Part shown: one piece after another, positions 19,823-28,908 of the stretch | Position numbering within the stretch: the first letter of the stretch is position 1 | How the letters are laid out: each line of letters begins with the position of its first letter | DNA from: Microbulbifer agarilyticus | Lineage (GTDB): Bacteria > Pseudomonadota > Gammaproteobacteria > Pseudomonadales > Cellvibrionaceae | Reading direction: 5' to 3' | NCBI RefSeq assembly: GCF_020171345.1 | Contig: NZ_JAIUZM010000004.1 | Location: 248,001 to 312,000, forward strand | Length of the DNA: 64,000 nt | Program-made: the position numbers and the translations under genes | The notes under the pieces: generated by a model | The model's input: the letters and a program-made list of their open reading frames with translations, nothing else | Told to the model about the DNA's origin: nothing | The model's database searches: none

Positions 19823-21037
19823 ATGAAGCTTCCCATTTATCTGGATTATTCGGCAACTTGTCCGGTAGACCCGCGCGTCGCCAGTAAAATGGCGGAGCAG
19901 CTGACGATGGAAGGCAACTTTGGTAACCCGGCCTCCCGCTCCCACCTGTACGGCTGGAAAGCGGAGGAAGCGGTCGAGGAAGCGCGCCGCCAAGTCGCCG
20001 AACTGGTTAACGCGGACCCGCGTGAAATCGTGTGGACCAGCGGTGCGACCGAATCTGACAACCTCGCCATCAAGGGTGCTGCGCACTTTTACCAGGGCCG
20101 TGGCAAGCACATCATTACCTCTAAGATCGAGCACAAGGCGGTACTGGATACTTGTCGCCAGCTGGAGCGTGAAGGCTTCGAAGTGACTTACCTGAATCCC
20201 AAGGAAGACGGCATCGTCTATCCCGAACAGGTGGCGGAAGCCATGCGTGAGGACACCATCCTGGTGAGCCTGATGCACGTAAATAACGAAATCGGTGTGA
20301 TTAACGACATTGCCGCGATCGGTGAGCTGTGTCGAGAGCGCAAGGTTATTTTCCACGTGGATGCGGCGCAGAGCCCCGGCAAGATTGATATCGACCTGGC
20401 GGAAATGAAAGTGGACCTGATGTCCTTCTCCGCCCACAAAATTTACGGCCCCAAGGGTATTGGTGCCCTGTATGTGCGCCGCAAGCCGCGTGTGCGTCTG
20501 GAAGCGCAGATGCATGGCGGTGGTCACGAGCGCGGTATGCGTTCCGGTACCCTGCCGACGCATCAGATCGTTGGTATGGGTGAAGCCTTCCGTATCGCCA
20601 AAGAAGAAATGGCGGACGAAGCCAAGCGCATACTGGCTCTGCGCGACCGCTTCTGGAGCCAGATCAGCGATATGGAAGAAGTGCATATCAATGGCTCCGC
20701 AGAACAGCGTGTGCCCGGCAACCTGAATGTAAGCTTCGCGTTTGTGGAAGGGGAAAGCCTGATCATGTCCCTGAAGGACCTGGCCATTTCCTCCGGCTCT
20801 GCATGTACCTCTGCCAGCCTTGAGCCGAGCTATGTATTGCGTGCTCTGGGCGTGAACGATGAGCTGGCGCACAGTTCTCTGCGCTTCAGTTTTGGCCGTT
20901 TTACCACGGAACAGGACGTGGATACCGCGGCCAAAGAAGTAAGAAAGGCAGTAGAAAAACTGCGTGAGCTGTCCCCGCTGTGGGATATGTACAAGGATGG
21001 CGTTGATCTCAGCACCATCGAATGGGCAGCACACTAA
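19823..21037 (+). CDS. iscS: Cysteine desulfurase IscS
   Basis: A 404-residue PLP enzyme that removes sulfur from cysteine and passes it, as a persulfide, to IscU and other acceptors such as tRNA thiolation enzymes. The PLP lysine is Lys206 ([12 protein letters not shown]) and the persulfide cysteine is Cys328 ([12 protein letters not shown]), both at the same residue numbers as E. coli IscS. GGAGAC precedes the ATG at 19823; the longer frame from 19763 has no ribosome site. The C-terminal tail ending in EWAAH, which docks IscU in E. coli, is kept. Confidence 0.98.
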   Translation: MKLPIYLDYSATCPVDPRVASKMAEQLTMEGNFGNPASRSHLYGWKAEEAVEEARRQVAELVNADPREIVWTSGATESDNLAIKGAAHFYQGRGKHIITSKIEHKAVLDTCRQLEREGFEVTYLNPKEDGIVYPEQVAEAMREDTILVSLMHVNNEIGVINDIAAIGELCRERKVIFHVDAAQSPGKIDIDLAEMKVDLMSFSAHKIYGPKGIGALYVRRKPRVRLEAQMHGGGHERGMRSGTLPTHQIVGMGEAFRIAKEEMADEAKRILALRDRFWSQISDMEEVHINGSAEQRVPGNLNVSFAFVEGESLIMSLKDLAISSGSACTSASLEPSYVLRALGVNDELAHSSLRFSFGRFTTEQDVDTAAKEVRKAVEKLRELSPLWDMYKDGVDLSTIEWAAH

Positions 21038-21079
21038 CGCACTGGCGCAGTAATTGAGACTTTTTGAGAGGGTATAGTC

Positions 21080-21484
21080 ATGGCCTATAGCGATAAAGTA
21101 ATTGACCACTATGAACACCCCCGCAATGTTGGTCGTTTGGACGACAAAGCGGACAACGTGGGCACCGGCATGGTCGGCGCCCCCGCTTGTGGTGACGTGA
21201 TGCGCCTGCAGATTCAGGTGGATGACAATGGCATCATCGAAGACGCCAAATTCAAGACCTACGGCTGCGGCTCCGCCATTGCGTCTAGTTCCCTGCTGAC
21301 CGAGTGGGTGAAAGGCAAGTCCCTGGATGAGGCGGCACAGATCAAGAACACCGAAATTGCCGAAGAACTGGCACTGCCTCCGGTGAAAATTCACTGCTCC
21401 GTTTTGGCGGAAGACGCCATTAAAGCGGCAGTGAAAAATATCCGCGAGAAGCGCGGTGAAGAAGCCGAGCAGGCTGCGGGCTAA
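21080..21484 (+). CDS. iscU: Fe-S cluster assembly scaffold IscU
   Basis: The 134-residue scaffold on which clusters are first built. The three cluster cysteines are Cys37, Cys63 and Cys106, with Asp39 beside the first, and the LPPVK motif recognised by HscA is at 99-103. A short Glu/Ala-rich tail extends past the usual end. It sits 42 bases after iscS with a GAGAGGGT ribosome site. Confidence 0.98.
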   Translation: MAYSDKVIDHYEHPRNVGRLDDKADNVGTGMVGAPACGDVMRLQIQVDDNGIIEDAKFKTYGCGSAIASSSLLTEWVKGKSLDEAAQIKNTEIAEELALPPVKIHCSVLAEDAIKAAVKNIREKRGEEAEQAAG

Positions 21485-21542
21485 CTAAGTAACGTAAGTA
21501 GCGCCCGCACAATCAGGTTAGGAAGTAAGGAGTAGCACCGAT

Positions 21543-21866
21543 ATGGCAATTACCATGACCGAAGCGGCCCAGGCACATGTGGCCAAACAGCTGGCCAGTC
21601 GCGGTAAAGGCATCGGCATTCGCGTCGGCGTGAAAACCGCCGGCTGCTCCGGAATGGCGTACGTGCTCGAATTCGTTGACGAAGCGCAGGCGGAAGATCA
21701 GGTGTTTGACTCGGGCGATGTAAAGTTGATCGTCGATCCAAAGAGCCTTGCCTACTTGGACGGCACCGAGCTGGATTTCGTCAAGGAGGGGTTGAACGAA
21801 GGCTTCGAGTTCAAAAACCCCAATGTGAAAAATGAGTGCGGCTGCGGCGAGAGCTTCCACGTTTAA
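21543..21866 (+). CDS. iscA: A-type Fe-S carrier IscA
   Basis: A 107-residue A-type carrier that takes clusters from IscU to targets, chiefly for [4Fe-4S] proteins. The conserved cysteines Cys35 (TAGCSGM), Cys99 and Cys101 (CGCGESF) are all present. AAGGAG lies before the ATG. A terminator-like hairpin follows before hscB. Confidence 0.97.
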   Translation: MAITMTEAAQAHVAKQLASRGKGIGIRVGVKTAGCSGMAYVLEFVDEAQAEDQVFDSGDVKLIVDPKSLAYLDGTELDFVKEGLNEGFEFKNPNVKNECGCGESFHV

Positions 21867-21888
21867 CGTTCAAGCGCAGCAGCAACAG

Positions 21889-21920
21889 GGCCGGGTGCGC
21901 ACAAGCATGCCGGCCTTTTT
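21889..21920 (+). terminator. Terminator-like hairpin between iscA and hscB
   Basis: GGCCGG (21889-21894) pairs with CCGGCC (21910-21915), with an inner TGC/GCA pairing, followed by five T. It lies inside the operon, so it probably acts as a partial terminator that lowers hscB-hscA-fdx expression relative to iscSUA. Confidence 0.65.
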
Positions 21921-21979
21921 GTTATTGGGCGATGCGCTCTATGATGCTCTCCATTCAGCAGGCGAATTAGCAAAATCCT

Positions 21980-22498
21980 ATGCAGCAGAATCACTTTGAA
22001 ATTTTTGGTTTGCCGGTTGGTTACCAGGTGGATCGCCAGGCGCTGGCGAAACGCTACCGCGAGTTGCAGCAGGAGTTTCACCCGGATCGCTTCGCCGCGA
22101 AATCTGACCGCGAGCAAATGCTGGCCATGCAGTACGCCGCGCAGATCAACGAAGCCAACAATACCCTGAAGGATCCGGTGGCCCGAGCCGCCTATTTGCT
22201 GCAGCTGCGCGGTGTGGAGCGGAAGGCGGAGCAGACCACCGCAGATGGCGCCTTTTTGATGCAGCAAATGATGTTGCGTGAGCGTCTCGAAGAAGTGCGC
22301 GAAGCCTCCGATCCGCAGGCCGAACTGGAGGAGCTTGGCGCTGAAGCAGCCGCTCTGTTCAGCGCTCAGGAGCAAGCATTTTCGGATGCGCTGGCAGCCA
22401 ATGCACTGAAAGACGGCGAGAGCGCGCTGTCAAAGCTGCAGTTTCTCGCCAAACTGCAGCGGCAAATCGAAGAGCTCGAAGAAGATTTACTGGATTAG
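21980..22498 (+). CDS. hscB: Fe-S co-chaperone HscB
   Basis: A 172-residue J-protein that brings IscU to HscA and stimulates its ATPase. The J domain is residues 1-77 with HPD at about 35-37 (QQEFHPDRF); the C-terminal helical domain that binds IscU covers about 85-170. It is nine bases from hscA. Length matches the family. Confidence 0.96.
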   Translation: MQQNHFEIFGLPVGYQVDRQALAKRYRELQQEFHPDRFAAKSDREQMLAMQYAAQINEANNTLKDPVARAAYLLQLRGVERKAEQTTADGAFLMQQMMLRERLEEVREASDPQAELEELGAEAAALFSAQEQAFSDALAANALKDGESALSKLQFLAKLQRQIEELEEDLLD

Positions 22499-22507
22499 TA
22501 CAGACCT

Positions 22508-24388
22508 ATGGCATTACTGCAGATTTCCGAACCAGGCCAGACCCCCGAACCCCACCAGCGCAAGCGCGCGGTAGGGATCGATTTGGGCACGACCAATTCG
22601 CTGGTGGCAACGGTGCGTAGCGGCACCGCGGAAGCTTTGCCGGCGGAGGATGGCAAAGCCATTCTGCCGTCCGTGGTGCGTTATACCGATAGTGGCATTG
22701 AAGTAGGGTACGGCGCGCGCGCCGCTGCAGGTAACGATCCTTATAACACACTGGTGTCCATCAAACGTTTGATGGGGCGCGGTCTCGCGGATATCAAACA
22801 CTTCGGTGAGCAACTGCCGTATCACTTTGCCGAGGATACCGGCGGTATGCCCGCCATTGAAACCATTTCCGGTGCGGTAAACCCGGTGCAGGTGTCGGCG
22901 GAAATCCTCAAAGTGCTGGCGCAACGCGGTGCCGGCTCCCTCGGCGGCGAGCTGGATGGTGCGGTAATCACTGTGCCGGCGTATTTTGACGATGCGCAGC
23001 GCCAGGCGACCAAAGATGCGGCCAAGCTGGCGGGCCTGAAAGTGTTGCGCCTGCTGAATGAGCCCACCGCGGCGGCGGTCGCCTACGGTCTGGATAAGAC
23101 CTCCGATGGTGGCGATGTCACCGACAAAACCATCGCAGTTTACGATTTGGGTGGTGGCACCTTTGATATTTCCATACTGCGCCTGTCGAAGGGGGTCTTC
23201 GAGGTGCTCTCCACCGGTGGTGATAGTGCGCTCGGTGGTGATGATTTTGACCGCGTAGTGGCAGAGTGGATCGCCGCAGAGGCGGGGCTCGGCACCGATC
23301 TGGATGCGGGCACCCAGCGCAAGTTACTGGATGCCGCGTGCGCGGCAAAAGAGGCGCTGGCTGCAGAAGAGACCGTGGCTGTGGCCTACCAGGGTTGGCG
23401 GGGTTCGCTGAGCCGGGACAAGCTCGCGGAACTGTTAGACCCGCTGATTAGCAAAACCCTGCGCGCCTGCAAGCGCGCGCTGCGCGATGCAGGCCTGTCC
23501 GCAGAGGATGTCGAAGAGGTCGTATTGGTTGGCGGCTCCACACGCACGCTGCGTGTGCGCGACAAGGTGGAAGCGTTCTTTGCCAGAAAGCCCCACGCCG
23601 ATATCGACCCGGATAAGGTGGTAGCCATTGGTGCGGCGATTCAGGCGGATGTACTGGTGGGTAACAAGTCCCGCGAAGATCTGCTGTTGCTGGATGTGAT
23701 TCCGCTTTCCCTGGGTATTGAAACCATGGGTGGGCTCACCGAGAAACTGATTCACCGCAATACCACCATTCCCGTGGCCAAGGCCCAGGAGTTCACCACC
23801 TTCAAGGATGGCCAGACTGCGATGGCCATTCACGTGGTGCAGGGTGAACGCGAACTGGTGGCCGACTGTCGTTCGCTGGCGCGTTTCGAACTGCGTGGTA
23901 TCCCACCCATGGTGGCTGGTGCGGCACATATTCGCGTGACCTACCAGGTGGATGCGGATGGCCTGCTGTCGGTAACCGCGATGGAAAAAAGCAGTGGCGT
24001 GCAGGCCGAGATTACCGTCAAGCCTTCCTATGGGCTTGAGGACACCGATATCACGCGTATGCTGCAGGACTCCTACGCCAATGCCGAGGAAGATATTGCG
24101 GCGCGTGCACTGCGCGAGGCGCAGGTGGAGGCCGAGCGTACCCTGGAGGCCATGCTTGTTGCCCTGCAGGAAAACGGCGCGGAACTGTTGAGTGAGGCCG
24201 AGTTGTCCGAGCTGGAGCAGGCCATGCAGAGCCTGCGGCAGGCGCACAATGAGGGCACTGCGGACGAGATTCGCAGCCAGGTCGAGGCGCTCAACACCCT
24301 GTCCGAGCCCTTTGCCGCGCGCCGTATGGATTCCTCCATCAAGCGCGCAATGCAAGGCCACAGCCTGGATGAATTTGATAAGCCCTGA
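22508..24388 (+). CDS. hscA: Fe-S chaperone HscA
   Basis: A 626-residue Hsp70-type chaperone dedicated to releasing clusters from IscU. ATPase-domain motifs: [12 protein letters not shown] (about 23-34), the phosphate-2 loop [14 protein letters not shown], and VLVGGSTRT. The substrate domain follows from about residue 400, with a helical lid to the end. HscA proteins bind the LPPVK motif of IscU, which is present upstream. The stop codon lies in the first unit of a 21-bp tandem repeat. Confidence 0.97.
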   Translation: MALLQISEPGQTPEPHQRKRAVGIDLGTTNSLVATVRSGTAEALPAEDGKAILPSVVRYTDSGIEVGYGARAAAGNDPYNTLVSIKRLMGRGLADIKHFGEQLPYHFAEDTGGMPAIETISGAVNPVQVSAEILKVLAQRGAGSLGGELDGAVITVPAYFDDAQRQATKDAAKLAGLKVLRLLNEPTAAAVAYGLDKTSDGGDVTDKTIAVYDLGGGTFDISILRLSKGVFEVLSTGGDSALGGDDFDRVVAEWIAAEAGLGTDLDAGTQRKLLDAACAAKEALAAEETVAVAYQGWRGSLSRDKLAELLDPLISKTLRACKRALRDAGLSAEDVEEVVLVGGSTRTLRVRDKVEAFFARKPHADIDPDKVVAIGAAIQADVLVGNKSREDLLLLDVIPLSLGIETMGGLTEKLIHRNTTIPVAKAQEFTTFKDGQTAMAIHVVQGERELVADCRSLARFELRGIPPMVAGAAHIRVTYQVDADGLLSVTAMEKSSGVQAEITVKPSYGLEDTDITRMLQDSYANAEEDIAARALREAQVEAERTLEAMLVALQENGAELLSEAELSELEQAMQSLRQAHNEGTADEIRSQVEALNTLSEPFAARRMDSSIKRAMQGHSLDEFDKP

Positions 24389-24456
24389 GGGCCATTTGAT
24401 AAGCCCTGAGGGCGATTTGATAAGCCCTGAGGGCGATTTGACGCGCCCTTTGGGCG
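24373..24456 (+). repeat. 21-bp tandem repeat, about four units, over the hscA stop codon
   Basis: Units begin at 24373, 24394 and 24415, with a decayed fourth at 24436. The unit is ATTTGATAAGCCCTGAGGGC plus one base. Because 21 is a multiple of three, the codons for FDKP and the stop TGA recur in the hscA frame at 24386, 24407 and 24428. Each unit also contains the small palindrome GCCC-TGA-GGGC. The array fills most of the hscA-fdx gap. Confidence 0.9.
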
Positions 24457-24480
24457 GTCATCGAACGAGAGTAATGAAAT

Positions 24481-24819
24481 ATGCCGAAAATTGTTTTCCT
24501 ACCCCACGAAGAGCTGTGCCCGGAGGGCAAGGTTGTCGAGGTAGATCCCGGTATTACCGTATGTGATGCCGCGCTGAAGCACGGTGTCCACATTGAGCAC
24601 GCCTGTGAGAAGTCCTGCGCGTGTACCACCTGTCATGTCATCGTGCGTGAAGGGTTTGACTCTCTGGAAGAGCCGGACGAGCTGGAAGAGGATCTGCTGG
24701 ACAAGGCCTGGGGCCTGGAGCCGGAATCTCGCCTATCCTGCCAGGCAGTGGTGGAGCAGGAGGATCTGGTGGTCGAGATTCCCAAGTACACCATCAACCA
24801 GGTCTCGGAAAAACACTAA
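24481..24819 (+). CDS. fdx: ISC-type [2Fe-2S] ferredoxin
   Basis: A 112-residue adrenodoxin-like ferredoxin that supplies electrons for cluster assembly on IscU. Cluster ligands are Cys42, Cys48, Cys51 and Cys87, and the extra conserved Cys46 is also present (ACEKSCACTTC). It follows hscA after the tandem repeat and precedes iscX. Confidence 0.97.
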   Translation: MPKIVFLPHEELCPEGKVVEVDPGITVCDAALKHGVHIEHACEKSCACTTCHVIVREGFDSLEEPDELEEDLLDKAWGLEPESRLSCQAVVEQEDLVVEIPKYTINQVSEKH

Positions 24820-24839
24820 ACAGCAGGGAGCGCTGGATT

Positions 24840-25034
24840 ATGAAGTGGACGGACATTCACGATATCGCCATCGAGCTGAGCGATAACCACCCGGATATTG
24901 ACCCGTTGACGGTCAATTTCGTCGATCTTCGCAAGTGGGTGATGGATCTGCCGGATTTCGACGATGATCCGGAGCGCTGCGGGGAGAAGATCCTGGAGGC
25001 CATTCAGGCCGCGTGGATCGAAGAGAACGAGTAG
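24840..25034 (+). CDS. iscX: Fe-S assembly protein IscX
   Basis: A 64-residue acidic protein, the last gene of the isc operon. IscX binds iron weakly and modulates IscS activity on the same surface as frataxin. The family pattern DLRKWVMDLPDFDDDPERCGEKILE is recognisable from 30 onward (split across residues 30-53). CAGGGAG precedes the ATG. Length is normal. Confidence 0.95.
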   Translation: MKWTDIHDIAIELSDNHPDIDPLTVNFVDLRKWVMDLPDFDDDPERCGEKILEAIQAAWIEENE

Positions 25035-25069
25035 TCAGCCCTACAGTACACACTTCACGCGACTACGCG

Positions 25070-25162
25070 TATAATCCGCGCTCCGCGATCATTGTTGGTT
25101 AATTAATCGACAGTTTGCGAGTTGAGAGAATTCAGGGAAGAGCAACGTCAGTTGCTCTTTTC
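25070..25162 (+). promoter_or_regulatory. ndk upstream region: -10 box, short leader and terminator-like hairpin
   Basis: TATAAT lies at 25070-25075 with no strong -35. About 60 bases further, AAGAGCAAC (25138-25146) pairs with GTTGCTCTT (25151-25159) around GTCA and runs into TTT, a weak terminator. A transcript from this promoter would therefore be an 80-base RNA unless it reads through into ndk. It could be an attenuator for ndk or a small RNA gene; the sequence does not decide. Confidence 0.5.
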
Positions 25163-25211
25163 GTATCTGATCTAAGACAATTTTTTTCAAAACCTAGAAA
25201 TGGAGAAAACC

Positions 25212-25637
25212 ATGGCCCTGGAACGTACTCTGTCCATCATCAAGCCGGACGCCGTAGCCAAGAACGTAATCGGCGAAATCGAAAGCCGCTTTGAGAAAGC
25301 CGGCCTGCGCATTGTTGCCATGAAAATGGTTCAGCTGTCTCAGGAGAAGGCTGAAGGTTTCTACGCAGAGCACAAAGAGCGTCCTTTCTTTAAAGACCTG
25401 GTTGAATTCATGACCTCGGGCCCGGTTGTTGTACAGGTTCTGGAAGGCGAAAACGCCATCCTGGCCAACCGCGACCTGATGGGTGCGACCAACCCGAAAG
25501 AAGCTGACGCTGGCACCATCCGCGCGGACTTCGCTGACAGCATCGACGCAAACGCTGTTCACGGTTCCGACTCCGCGGCTTCCGCTGAGCGTGAAGTGAA
25601 CTACTTCTTCGCTGCCGAAGAAATCTGCGCACGCTAA
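25212..25637 (+). CDS. ndk: Nucleoside diphosphate kinase
   Basis: A 141-residue enzyme that transfers the gamma phosphate from ATP to other NDPs and dNDPs through a phospho-histidine, His117 (NAVHGSDS). The ATG at 25212 is chosen because GGAG of an upstream in-frame ATG codon run (25200) serves as its ribosome site. Other motifs: [10 protein letters not shown] at 6-15 and [17 protein letters not shown]. rlmN follows, as in Pseudomonas. Confidence 0.98.
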   Translation: MALERTLSIIKPDAVAKNVIGEIESRFEKAGLRIVAMKMVQLSQEKAEGFYAEHKERPFFKDLVEFMTSGPVVVQVLEGENAILANRDLMGATNPKEADAGTIRADFADSIDANAVHGSDSAASAEREVNYFFAAEEICAR

Positions 25638-25745
25638 TTCAGCACGTGCCTTTGCAGGAGTCTGCAGCAGTGCGGACTCTTGCTACCCCTACAAAGTTTT
25701 GCCGTTTTGGCAATTTCCGCACCGCGACCGGTGCAAGGTGAATCC

Positions 25746-26891
25746 ATGACCGCGACTGTTGAAACAGTACAAACCGAAAAAGTGAACCTGCTGGGCCTGT
25801 CTGTGGACAAGCTTGCGGACTTTTTTGCCGGTTTGGGCGAAAAGCGTTTCCGCGCGGTGCAGGTATTGAAGTGGATTCACCAGAATGGCGTGGACGATTT
25901 CGAGCAGATGACCAATGTCAGCAAGGCCATGCGCGCCAAGCTGTCGGAAATTGCCGAAGTGCGCGCGCCCAAGGTCTTGAAGCAGATGGATTCCGCCGAT
26001 GGCACCCGCAAGTGGCTGATCGAAGTCAGCGGCGGCAATGTCATCGAGACCGTGTATATCCCGGACGGCGACCGTGGCACCCTGTGTGTGTCTTCGCAGG
26101 TGGGCTGCTCCCTGGACTGCAGCTTCTGCGCCACCGGCAAGCAGGGCTTTAACCGAGACCTGACCGCGGCCGAAATTATTGGCCAGGTGTGGATCGCGTG
26201 TAAGTCATTTGGCCAGTTACAGCCGAACGGCCCGCGCAAGGTCACCAATGTCGTGATGATGGGTATGGGCGAGCCCCTGCTCAATTTCGACAATGTGGTC
26301 GATTCCATGAACCTGATGATGGAAGACAATGCCTACGGCATCTCCAAACGTCGGGTTACCCTGAGCACCTCCGGTGTGGTACCCGCGCTGGACCGCCTGG
26401 CGGAAGTCACCGATGTGAGCCTGGCGATCTCCCTGCATGCGCCTAATGACGAACTGCGCAACGAGCTGGTGCCGATAAACAAGAAATACCCCATCGCCAT
26501 GCTGCTCGATAGCGCCCAGCGCTATATCGAGAATATGCCGGATAACCACCGCAAGATGACCATTGAGTACACCATGATCCGGGAGGTGAACGACCGCCCG
26601 GAGCACGCGGAACAGTTGGCCGAGCTGCTGCGTGATGTGCCGGTGAAGATAAATCTGATACCCTTCAATCCGTTTGAGCTGTCCGACTATCAGCGGGTCA
26701 GCAATAACGCTTTGCGACGTTTTCAACAGATTTTGTTGGACAAAGGCTATACCGTAACCGTGCGTACCACCCGTGGCGATGATATCGATGCGGCTTGTGG
26801 TCAGCTGGCCGGCCAAGTAAACGACCGTACCCGCCGCTCCGAGCGCTATCGCAACGCCGAGCGTCCAGTACGGATTGTTGGCCAGGCCTAA
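25746..26891 (+). CDS. rlmN: Dual-specificity 23S rRNA A2503 / tRNA A37 C2-methyltransferase RlmN
   Basis: A 381-residue radical-SAM enzyme that methylates C2 of A2503 in 23S rRNA and of A37 in some tRNAs. The cluster motif is Cys121, Cys125 and Cys128 (CSLDCSFC), the methyl-relay cysteine near the end is Cys351 (DAACGQLAG), and the SAM motif GMGEPL is present. The ATG at 25746 follows AAGGTGA; the frame extends further upstream but without a ribosome site. Confidence 0.97.
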   Translation: MTATVETVQTEKVNLLGLSVDKLADFFAGLGEKRFRAVQVLKWIHQNGVDDFEQMTNVSKAMRAKLSEIAEVRAPKVLKQMDSADGTRKWLIEVSGGNVIETVYIPDGDRGTLCVSSQVGCSLDCSFCATGKQGFNRDLTAAEIIGQVWIACKSFGQLQPNGPRKVTNVVMMGMGEPLLNFDNVVDSMNLMMEDNAYGISKRRVTLSTSGVVPALDRLAEVTDVSLAISLHAPNDELRNELVPINKKYPIAMLLDSAQRYIENMPDNHRKMTIEYTMIREVNDRPEHAEQLAELLRDVPVKINLIPFNPFELSDYQRVSNNALRRFQQILLDKGYTVTVRTTRGDDIDAACGQLAGQVNDRTRRSERYRNAERPVRIVGQA

Positions 26892-26972
26892 CCGCCTCGA
26901 TTGCTGCCAAGCATCGCCGAATGGAGTTGGCGTGTGGGGTTGTACGCACCCGATAACTATAAGGTGAGGCTA

Positions 26973-27758
26973 GTGTTAGCAAGAAATTCCAAGTCGGCGC
27001 TGCTCGCCGGGTTGTTCATTACCCTTCTGTTGGGGGGCTGTGTCAGCACCGGCCCGGGCGGCAAGTCCATTGATCTCGACAAGGCCCGTGAGACCCACAT
27101 TCAGTTGGGGCTGCGCTATCTGCAAAGTGGCAGTGATAACCGGGAAATGGCCCGTCATCACTTCCAGGAAGCGCTCAAGCTGGGTAAGAAAGACCCCCGT
27201 GCCCACCATGGCCTCGCGCTGCTGTATCAGGCAGACGGCGAGCTGAACGTGGCCGAATCCCACTTCAAGAAAGCCCTGCGTTTTGACCGTAAGTTCTCCA
27301 TGGCGCGGGTCAACTACGGGGTGTTTCTGTATCAACAGGAGCGCTATCGTGAAGCGAAAGCCCAGTTCCTCACCGCTTCTGAAGATCTCTCCTATAACCG
27401 CCGTTCATTTGCACTGGCCAACCTGGGCCGCGCTGAGCTGCGACTGAACGAGCTGGATGGTGCCGAGCGCGCCTTCACCAAGGCGCTGGCCCTGAGCCCC
27501 GGGCTGCCGGTGGCGTTGCTGGAGCTGGCCGAACTCAAGTTTCAAAAGCAGGACTACGCCGAAGCCAAGCAGTATCTGGATCGTTACACCGAAAAAAGCC
27601 GGCAGGTACCCCAATCCCTGTGGTTGGGTATCCGTATCGAGAAGATTTTCGGTAACCGGGACAAAGAGCGAAGCTATGCCCTGGCTCTGAAAAACCTGTT
27701 TCCCTATTCAGCGGAAACGCTGAAATACCAGGAGATGAAGGCCGAAAATGAGCAGTAA
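26973..27758 (+). CDS. pilF: Type IV pilus biogenesis lipoprotein PilF/PilW (TPR)
   Basis: An outer-membrane lipoprotein that helps the secretin PilQ reach and assemble in the outer membrane. The GTG at 26973 sits behind AAGGTGAGG and opens a lipoprotein signal peptide with lipobox LLGGC (Cys23). Five or so TPR units follow, starting at about residue 38 (THIQLGLRYLQSG) and including ALRFDRKFSMARVNYG and ALALSPGLPVALLELAE. The 261-residue length is typical. The 3' end overlaps rodZ by 11 bases. Confidence 0.92.
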   Translation: MLARNSKSALLAGLFITLLLGGCVSTGPGGKSIDLDKARETHIQLGLRYLQSGSDNREMARHHFQEALKLGKKDPRAHHGLALLYQADGELNVAESHFKKALRFDRKFSMARVNYGVFLYQQERYREAKAQFLTASEDLSYNRRSFALANLGRAELRLNELDGAERAFTKALALSPGLPVALLELAELKFQKQDYAEAKQYLDRYTEKSRQVPQSLWLGIRIEKIFGNRDKERSYALALKNLFPYSAETLKYQEMKAENEQ

Positions 27759-28788
27759 TGATTCCGTCGTAGGCTCTGCCGAGCACGCCGCCGAGCAGGT
27801 CTCCCCCATTTCGGTAGGCAGTCAACTACGCGCTGCCCGCGAGCAGGCCGGGCTGGAAGTTCAAGAGCTGGCTAGTCGCCTGTGCATGTCGACCGAAAAG
27901 CTCAAAATTCTGGAGCGGGACGAATTTGATCGTCTGGCCGGCGCCCTCTATGTGCGCGGGTACATCCGCAATGCCTGTAAAGAGCTGGGTCTCGATGCAG
28001 AGCCCTTGCTGGATGTGTACGCTCAGCAATCGCCCGACGATTCCACGCCCCATATCCCGGAAATGCCGCGCGGTATGAAGGTGGAGGGCGCAGGTGCCGC
28101 AGGCGGTGACTCGTCGTTTCGCCCGCTGATGCTGGTGCTGGCGATTGCCGCTGCCGGTGGTTACTGGTGGTTTGGCCTACAGGGCGGAGCCCCGGTCACA
28201 AGTGTCGACCCGGCGCTTGCCGAGGCGTCTCAGGGTGCTGAGTCGGCGCCAAAAACGCCGATTGCCATGGCAGATGGCGTGATTGAGTCTGGAGTGGACG
28301 CGATTGAGCCTGTTGTGGCCTCTGCTGATATCGAGGCTGGCGCGGCAGAAGCCGAGACGGTCGCGGAAGTGGCAGAAGATGCGCAATCAGCTCCTGCGCC
28401 GGTGTTAGTCACAGAGCCGACCGAATCCGGCGCGCCCCGGGAGCTGGCTGCCTCGCCAGAGCCGGAAGCCGTACCCGAGCCGGAGGTCGCAGCGGTTTCC
28501 GTTGAGCCCGTAGCAGAAGCAGGGGTGACCCTGGCGGAGGCCATCTCCGATGCCGCATTATCCCTGAGCTTCAGCGAAGAGGCCTGGATTGAAGTGGTCG
28601 ATGCGACGGGCAACAAGCTATTGTCCCGCCTGCAGCCCGCTGGTACCACGGTTGAGTTGACCGGCGAGGCGCCGTTTAACGTAATGCTGGGCAATGCGGC
28701 CGCGACCACCGTCAGCTATGCCGGCGAGGTGGTGGACAGCTCGCCGCTGGGGACGCGCCGTACCCGCAAACTGATTGTGGGCGGCTAG
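27748..28788 (+). CDS. rodZ: Cell-shape protein RodZ-like (HTH, membrane segment, DUF4115)
   Basis: A 346-residue inner-membrane protein. A cytoplasmic helix-turn-helix domain (about 25-90, LRAAREQAGLEVQELASRL) is followed by one membrane segment (about 126-147), a long Ala/Glu/Pro-rich periplasmic linker (150-262) and a C-terminal DUF4115 beta domain (about 268-346, SFSEEAWIEVVDATGN). RodZ links MreB to the membrane for rod shape. It lies between pilF and ispG, its usual place in Pseudomonas relatives. The linker is low-complexity and would vary between strains. Confidence 0.9.
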   Translation: MSSNDSVVGSAEHAAEQVSPISVGSQLRAAREQAGLEVQELASRLCMSTEKLKILERDEFDRLAGALYVRGYIRNACKELGLDAEPLLDVYAQQSPDDSTPHIPEMPRGMKVEGAGAAGGDSSFRPLMLVLAIAAAGGYWWFGLQGGAPVTSVDPALAEASQGAESAPKTPIAMADGVIESGVDAIEPVVASADIEAGAAEAETVAEVAEDAQSAPAPVLVTEPTESGAPRELAASPEPEAVPEPEVAAVSVEPVAEAGVTLAEAISDAALSLSFSEEAWIEVVDATGNKLLSRLQPAGTTVELTGEAPFNVMLGNAAATTVSYAGEVVDSSPLGTRRTRKLIVGG

Positions 28789-28822
28789 CGCCCCTGTTTG
28801 AGCTTCTTATTCTCTTTGCGAA

Positions 28823-28863
28823 GGGCGCAACCTCTGTAGGTTTGCGCCCAATCTATCTATAAT
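28823..28863 (+). promoter_or_regulatory. Inverted repeat and -10 box ahead of ispG
   Basis: GGGCGCAA (28823-28830) and TTGCGCCC (28842-28849) form an inverted repeat, followed by a perfect TATAAT (28858-28863). There is no T run, so the repeat is either an end structure for rodZ mRNA or an operator over the -35 region of the ispG promoter. The ispG ATG is 46 bases beyond the -10. Confidence 0.5.
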
Positions 28864-28908
28864 CCTCCCGTTTTTCCGTCCCCGCTCAACACCAACGCAG
28901 GTTCTGTT

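Noticed and set aside
19532..21394. 620-residue frame on the minus strand across iscR, iscS and iscU
   Set aside because: It runs antisense to three well-identified genes and resembles no protein family.
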